A DNA stretch of 64,000 nt from Mariannaea sp. PMI_226 (Eukaryota; Ascomycota; Sordariomycetes; Hypocreales; Nectriaceae), in assembly GCA_024336345.1 (NCBI GenBank), contig JANFOG010000001.1, positions 1,178,001-1,242,000 on the forward strand, read 5' to 3'. Both the position numbers and the translations under genes were made by a program. Below the pieces are notes generated by a model. That model had not been told where the DNA came from. It did no database searches and saw nothing but the letters and a program-made list of their open reading frames with translations. Position 1 is the first letter of the stretch, and the number at the start of each line of letters is the position of its first letter. Shown here piece by piece: positions 57,080 through 64,000 of the stretch.

Positions 57080-58522
57080 ATGCTCGCCGTACAGCAGACT
57101 CCGAGGATGGGTTCGTCGCAGCCGCCACACGACCCTTTCCACCTGTTTGGATGTACGTAACTTATATCCTGCCTTCTTGACCTCGATATTACTAGAACCA
57201 CAAGGCTAATCTTCTATGTGATCCCAGTGTCGGTTGATCCTAATCAAGAACCCCCTCTTCTCGACCCTCCTGAGCCTGCTCCCGGCGCTCCCCTACTCTC
57301 CGACAATGACAACAAACTTTTGTCATCCTTTTTCGATGACCTGGGGGCTGATCACTATAACATGCCCTCTTTCGGAGAGGGCCTGAATTTCACTGATTCA
57401 TGGCTTGATTTACCACCACAGTTTATGGGCTCTACTACGTCCTTTGGACAGCAACCGGGGCCCTCGCTGGCGTCGCCACCATCCTCTCACAGTTTCCCTC
57501 ATGGTATGGGTGATTTCAACCATGTTTTACCAATAGGGGCAAATATGATGCCTCCGCCTCCGCCTCCTCCGACTCTACCGCACCTGGAGCATGGCCACAC
57601 TCCAGATGATGTCCTAAATGCAGCAGCTACTCTCCTACAGAATGGCTCTGGCAGGCACAATTCAAACGGTACGGAGCCAATGTATCCACGACGTGCGATG
57701 GCTCCCCCAGTTGGCCATCTCCGACATCAACCTTTGGAAGACTTCCGAGCGGACAACCGACGTAGTAGCTCGGCGAACGAAATGGAAGAAAACAGCATCT
57801 TTGCAGACATGGTTTTTGGTCCTCATGAGAGGCGACATGCACGCCCGCTGCCTCCAGCTGAATATCAATGGGGGTCAGATGAAAACTTCAATCACATCCA
57901 GGGGTATACCACGCACAGGGAAGAGGAAACGGCAGAATCCATCACCAAGGAGCAGCTCAAATATCTAGAATGCTTCGAGCCAAGCCAGAGTGCGGATAAT
58001 ACACGACCAAGCAGCCCCAGCCACGGCAATCTAATCCCCACGAATCGAAGTCGATTGGGAAATACGACTAAGGCGCAGCAGGAGTCTAGTGCCCCACCAA
58101 GGAAACGACGGAAGAGCAGAATCGGCAAGGAGATTCCCGACGACGAAGCGGATGAAGATAAGACCACAGTTAAGACGGGGAGGAGACGAAAGCCAAAGAT
58201 GGAACGTGCAGGTTCTACTTCCTCACCACCGGTAGATGAGATCACAACTGGCAAACGACGCAAGTCGGGAGTCAACGGAACGAAACAGACGCGGGAGAAC
58301 CTCACCGAGGAACAGAAAAGAGAGAACCATATCCGGAGCGAGCAAAAGCGAAGAACGCTCATTAAAGAAGGCTTTGATGACCTTTGTGAACTGGTTCCTG
58401 GACTTCGCGGTGGGGGCTTCAGCAAGAGTACGATGCTGACTATGGCTGCGGAGTGGCTAGACGACCTGCTCAAGGGCAACGACATCCTTGCTGCCCAGCT
58501 AGCGGCACTGGAAGGCAGGTAG
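57080..58522 (+). CDS. bHLH transcription factor (Ino4/Mlx-like domain)
   Basis: Two exons, 57080-57152 and 57228-58522, give 455 aa. The C-terminal bHLH spans about residues 390-442: basic region NHIRSEQKRR with the H392-E396-R400 triad expected for CACGTG-type E-box contact, helix 1 GFDDLCELVP, a Gly-rich loop and helix 2 KSTMLTMAAEWLDDLL. No leucine zipper of length follows; the protein ends 13 residues later. Basic clusters PPRKRRKSR, GRRRKPK and GKRRKSG are candidate nuclear signals. The N-terminal 370 residues are Pro/Ser/Asn-rich and disordered. The domain resembles Ino4 and Mlx-like factors; target genes are unknown. Several upstream ATGs precede the chosen start. Confidence 0.86.
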
Positions 58523-60705
58523 AGAGCTCGTCCACAATTTGGGATCATTGGGTTGGTAATTGTCTGTTATACCCATATACATATACATACGTTTACACAT
58601 GTAACTCGCTCGGCGATGTCGGAAAAGGATTTGATTTTTGCTGGTAGGATGGGGATTCCCGGGGATAGGCAACGGCTACGGGCAATGGCGTTGACAATGG
58701 TCATTTGGGTTTTAATGAGATGATAACAAGCTTGACATGGCAAATCGCTAGGTCTGGGAAAGGATAGGTGTGCGAACTACGTAATGATTTGAACAGTTTT
58801 CGAGAGCGTGGCTAGAAGAGAAGGCTACTGTTCTCAGGAGATACCTGGAGTGACACGGTAATAGCAGCATGATATATACGAGAAGAATGATTGGAATCTT
58901 AGAAAGAAGAACAACAATTCTTGCAGTCCTGCTGAGTTGTGAAGACGATGTTGTGTATTGTGCCTAATTAATTGAGACTCTAGGATACGGTTCCTAGCCT
59001 TGGGTACCATGAACACACTGATCGCTTATATCTTCGCGAGAACGTGGGATTCGAGTTGTGGACTGTGAAGTCTCGAACATCTTCCCCAAGCACAAATCCT
59101 TCAGTTAATTAAACAATAGACAGGCTGGGGTAAGTTGCATTTTCGTATGACGCTGAAGCCTGACAACGTTGTAAGCCGGTATTACATGCCGGTGATCTTC
59201 GCTTGTACCGTAAGTACAGACAGATTTTGTTGAATAGGCGAATCCATAAAAAATCCTATGACTGGGGGTCGGGGACCAGTAAGCTCACGTCATATTAAGT
59301 GGCAGAACAAAAATCCCCCTCCCAAGATATCGCGAGACGGCCCTGATGCGTCCAACCCTTGCAGCCTTGGTTTCCCTCATTGAGACATGTCCCGGTGCTT
59401 TGCCTCCTCCTTGTGACACTTTTGGTGGGACTATGATTAGGACAGGGGACTCCTGGGTTTGACAGAGAGAGGGGCGACGCTCTGCCTCCATAATTTCCAA
59501 ATGTATCCAACCAGATAGGCCTGATGAGTCGCTGTCGATCAACGATGAGACGGGGCTTCACTTTCGCCAAGATGCCAAGCCAGTCGTAGTACTGTAGTTA
59601 TACAACACGACTAGGCACACCACTTGGGCATCTCGACATCAACCAGGATCATCTTCTCTTATCATGGGCGTGTATAGAGTTGTATGGAGCATCCCAATCC
59701 TACCGATGGTCTAGACCTCGCAAGCAGGCTTGATCGCTAGTGCTAATGGTCCCGACTATGAACTCAGAGTATCCCAATAGGTTGATTCATGATAGCTTCA
59801 GCGAGATTGAAACACCATAAGCTTGTTCGGTGAGCCCGAGCTCGGTTATCCCATCCAACTTGACCCACGTTGTTCATCATAAATGTACTTTCAAGCTACC
59901 GGCACAGGCTCAAATATCTGAACAATGTACATGGACATCGACTAAGATGAGGAAATTGGACGTGATAAGCCACAGGATGAAAGGGATAGTTGTGAGAGCA
60001 ACTGTGGAGAGCCAGCCACTAGTCCAGGTAGTGTTGGGTGTATAACTTGATACAAATGACTGGTGCAGATTGAATACTCAATACTCCTTGAGAGACTTCG
60101 TGTTAGTATGGTGTGTCTATCTATCTATCTATCTACCTACTCAAAGCGCTTTCAAGTGCACAAAGACCAGTTGCCGGGTCCCTCTCTCATCTCTCCCGGT
60201 CAACCCATCAGCGACAAACCCAACTTGGGGTGTGCCCTACCAAGCACACCACCATCTTCACCACCTGCTACAGAAACTATGTATATTCAACCCATATACC
60301 CCCGTTCTACGCTGACACCAAGACGAGCAATGTCATATCTTATCCCAAAGAATTTTACGCAATGATGAGGAAACAAGCCAGACAGCCCCTGGGGTAAAAA
60401 CTGGCTATCTTAATCGATAGATGAAAGGGAAGCGAGTGGCTGAAGCTATTCCTGGTACATATACTATGCAAGAATGTGACTCTTGTCAGTTACGGCGGCA
60501 ACATACAAACACTTGGACGCACGAATTCATGTCCATGAAACAAAAGAATGAGGACTGATTTCTGCCATGTTATCTTTCTTTTTTTTTTTTTTGCAAGATT
60601 CCCTGTCTACGCTACTAACCGCGTGGCACAATATCTGTCTCTCCCCTCTCTACCTTGGACCACACAAAACAATATTCCCAAACGCCAGGCTACTCGCCAG
60701 AATAT
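58523..60705. other. Convergent intergenic region bHLH / RVB2
   Basis: 2.2 kb with no supportable gene. A TCTA x5 microsatellite lies at 60116-60135 and a poly-T run near 60581-60592. Confidence 0.55.
60116..60135. repeat. (TCTA)5 microsatellite
   Basis: Five perfect TCTA units followed by CCTACC. Confidence 0.9.
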
Positions 60706-62262
<1,557 letters not shown>

Positions 62263-64000
62263 TTTGTCGCGTGATACGCTGACAATCTGGTTGAGATATC
62301 GAGCTTGGAAGGCAAGGCTGGGGCACTTCGTATGTTTCGGTCGGGAAAAAAAAGTGAATGGATGCTTGCAATGGTGTTCAAGGTCGGAAACTTTGGAGCT
62401 CCTGGGCTGGCGGGTGGATGCGCTGGAATAATTCCTAACAAGGAACCGTACCAACTGGACTTGCGTCCAAGCACGCACCAACTCATGTACATACAGTATG
62501 AATATGAATAGCCGCAGCTATTTGGGTGAGAAAATCTGAGCGCGCGTCTAGCGCTTGGTTGAGTTAAGAGGCACTAGCCACAGATTTTGCCCGATGTAGC
62601 CATGTACCCTCCTTGTAAGTCAAGCAATCCACATTGGCAAAACGAGTCCATACGACAATCTAAATGATACAGAGGAAGGTCAGGTCTTGGAAAATACACA
62701 ATATACAGTGCCATGTTTCCCGTCCTTGGGACAATGTCAACGTGCATGTTACATCAGCTCTGTTTGCTGTTGGGGTTCGGGAAACGGGACTGAATGTGGC
62801 CTGGGCTAAGTGTACAAACGATGGGTGCCAAACAAACACTTTCTACATAGGTCAGTTTGGAGGCGTCATGCACCTGTGCTCCTCTGCAGTTTGCTCAATT
62901 AGCTTCCCGTTGCAAACGAAAATTCCGGTGCTATTAATGCCCTCTTCCCAACTAGAAATATCTCGCAAGCCACAGGAGCAAGCTACCATCTCGACATTGT
63001 TTCATCGCTGTGAAAATGGGAGGCCGCAACTACCCGGGAGAAGATGACGCATCCGCGCTTTGACCAGGAATCGCCTAGACGGTTTGTTTGACCAGGACAA
63101 ACGAAGCGTCTGCAGACGTGGGGGGTTGCATTCTGGGTACCTTGTTGAACCCACACACCATAGTTGTTAATCTTGTACTCCAACTGGCACTCTTCGAAGG
63201 CGGCAACAGTTTCGCTTGTTTGTCGCTGTACTGCCGCTGTACTGCCGCTGTACTGTCGCTGTACTGTCATATGACGCGGGCATGGGCAGAGGAGATCCAC
63301 GAGCAAATCTGGAAGGAGGCAATTCAGAGCAACGCCATCAAGGACGACCCAGTAACGGTTTTTTCTTCTCTGCAAATTGGACGAGAGGCAGCATTCATCT
63401 CTACTTCTTGATATCCAAGTGCTCTTCCCAACCACCTGACGGATTACTTTCGATTTCGCTGCCCAAGCTACCGTAGATACCTTAGAGATACCTACTTCGC
63501 GGAACTGAGTTTTCACCATTTGTGAAATGGGCAGGACTTAAGTTGCTACGCTGGTTGGTGTTGATACGGGTAGATGCCTAATAGTAGATGTGATGGCGTT
63601 GGTTAACCCCCTAGTCCCTTTCTTCCTTCCCGCAAATGTTTACTACCTACTCTGTACCTCCCCTATGAACGTATTGCTTTTTTTTATCCTTCTGCCCCTT
63701 CCCTCAATGAATCTCGCGGTCACGGGGACAACCACAATTCACAGTTCTGTTTTTCTTGTTTATCTCAGTCTGCTTTCGCTCCTCTCTCTGCCTATTCTAG
63801 AGGCCCTCTTACTCAAATGCCCTCCATTCATCATTCTGTTTTGTATCCCTCCAAGTTTGATTTATTTGAGAATTTGAACTCCATCCTGCCAGAGACAAAT
63901 TGTTTCTGTCTTACCAAGACGGCCAATCAGTTTGAACCAACGCGACTCCAGCTGCCCCTCCATCCTCAGGTCGTCGCGCCATTCGTCGCAACGCCAATCA
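62263..64000. other. Right-end intergenic sequence
   Basis: RVB2 promoter and 1.7 kb without a recognised gene. It includes an 11-bp minisatellite (63224-63267) and a pyrimidine-rich stretch from about 63600 onward that may be the promoter or UTR of a gene beyond the window. Confidence 0.5.
63224..63267. repeat. Four-copy 11-bp minisatellite
   Basis: Four head-to-tail copies of CGCTGTACTG(C/T); copies 1-2 end in C and 3-4 end in T. No coding frame of known family is involved. Confidence 0.9.

Noticed and set aside
57892..58548. 218-codon minus-strand ORF
   Set aside because: Antisense to the bHLH gene; Ser/Leu-rich composition is explained by the other strand.

Overview
The window is nuclear DNA from a filamentous ascomycete, most likely Sordariomycetes/Hypocreales. 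Genes carry short introns (about 50-190 nt) with GTRNGT donors, CTRAC-like branch points and YAG acceptors. The protein set is fungal: an ILV6 regulatory subunit, a GH15-CBM20 glucoamylase, Sde2, Ypi1, Gep3 and a DUF3712/Tag1 protein. The species is not determined. No CRISPR, rRNA, convincing tRNA or intact transposon was seen.

Layout. 1-10.7 kb: ILV6 (+) and ornithine carbamoyltransferase (-) are convergent, followed by a Tag1-like vacuolar protein (+), a doubtful small ORF (+) and SNU66 (-). 10.7-16 kb: a long intergenic region, then secreted glucoamylase (+). 16-29 kb: SEC17 (-), mitochondrial GatC-like (+), PP1 inhibitor YPI1 (-), GEP3 GTPase (-) divergent from a mitoribosomal mL61-like gene (+), and a HECT ligase HUL4 (-). 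29-39 kb is gene-poor, with a second DUF3712-like gene (-) and a ten-exon zinc polyol/alcohol dehydrogenase (-) that has an acidic C-terminal tail. 39-51 kb is a dense housekeeping block: eS10 (-), SDE2 (+), COX12 (-), a B12D/NDUFA4-like protein (+), a cyclophilin-E-type RRM protein (-), SEC31 (+) and GET2 (+). 51-64 kb: a TMEM135-like membrane protein (-), a 4.3 kb gene-free region upstream of a bHLH transcription factor (+), RVB2 (-), and an unassigned right end.

Functional themes. Several divergent pairs look co-regulated: GEP3/mL61 (mitoribosome) and COX12/B12D (respiratory chain). ILV6 and ornithine carbamoyltransferase are both mitochondrial amino-acid biosynthesis genes. SEC17, SEC31 and GET2 cover fusion, COPII and tail-anchored insertion steps of the secretory pathway. 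SNU66 and SDE2 both act in pre-mRNA splicing, in a region whose genes include very small exons (5 and 16 nt, and a 9-nt coding first exon).

All gene models were assembled by hand from splice sites, reading phase and protein-family knowledge. Exon phases sum correctly for every multi-exon model listed. No single dramatic novel system was found. The most noteworthy items are the 5-nt microexon and acidic tail of the dehydrogenase, the divergent mitochondrial gene pairs, two DUF3712 proteins in one window, and a recurrent TACCTAGGTA-type motif in the intergenic DNA.
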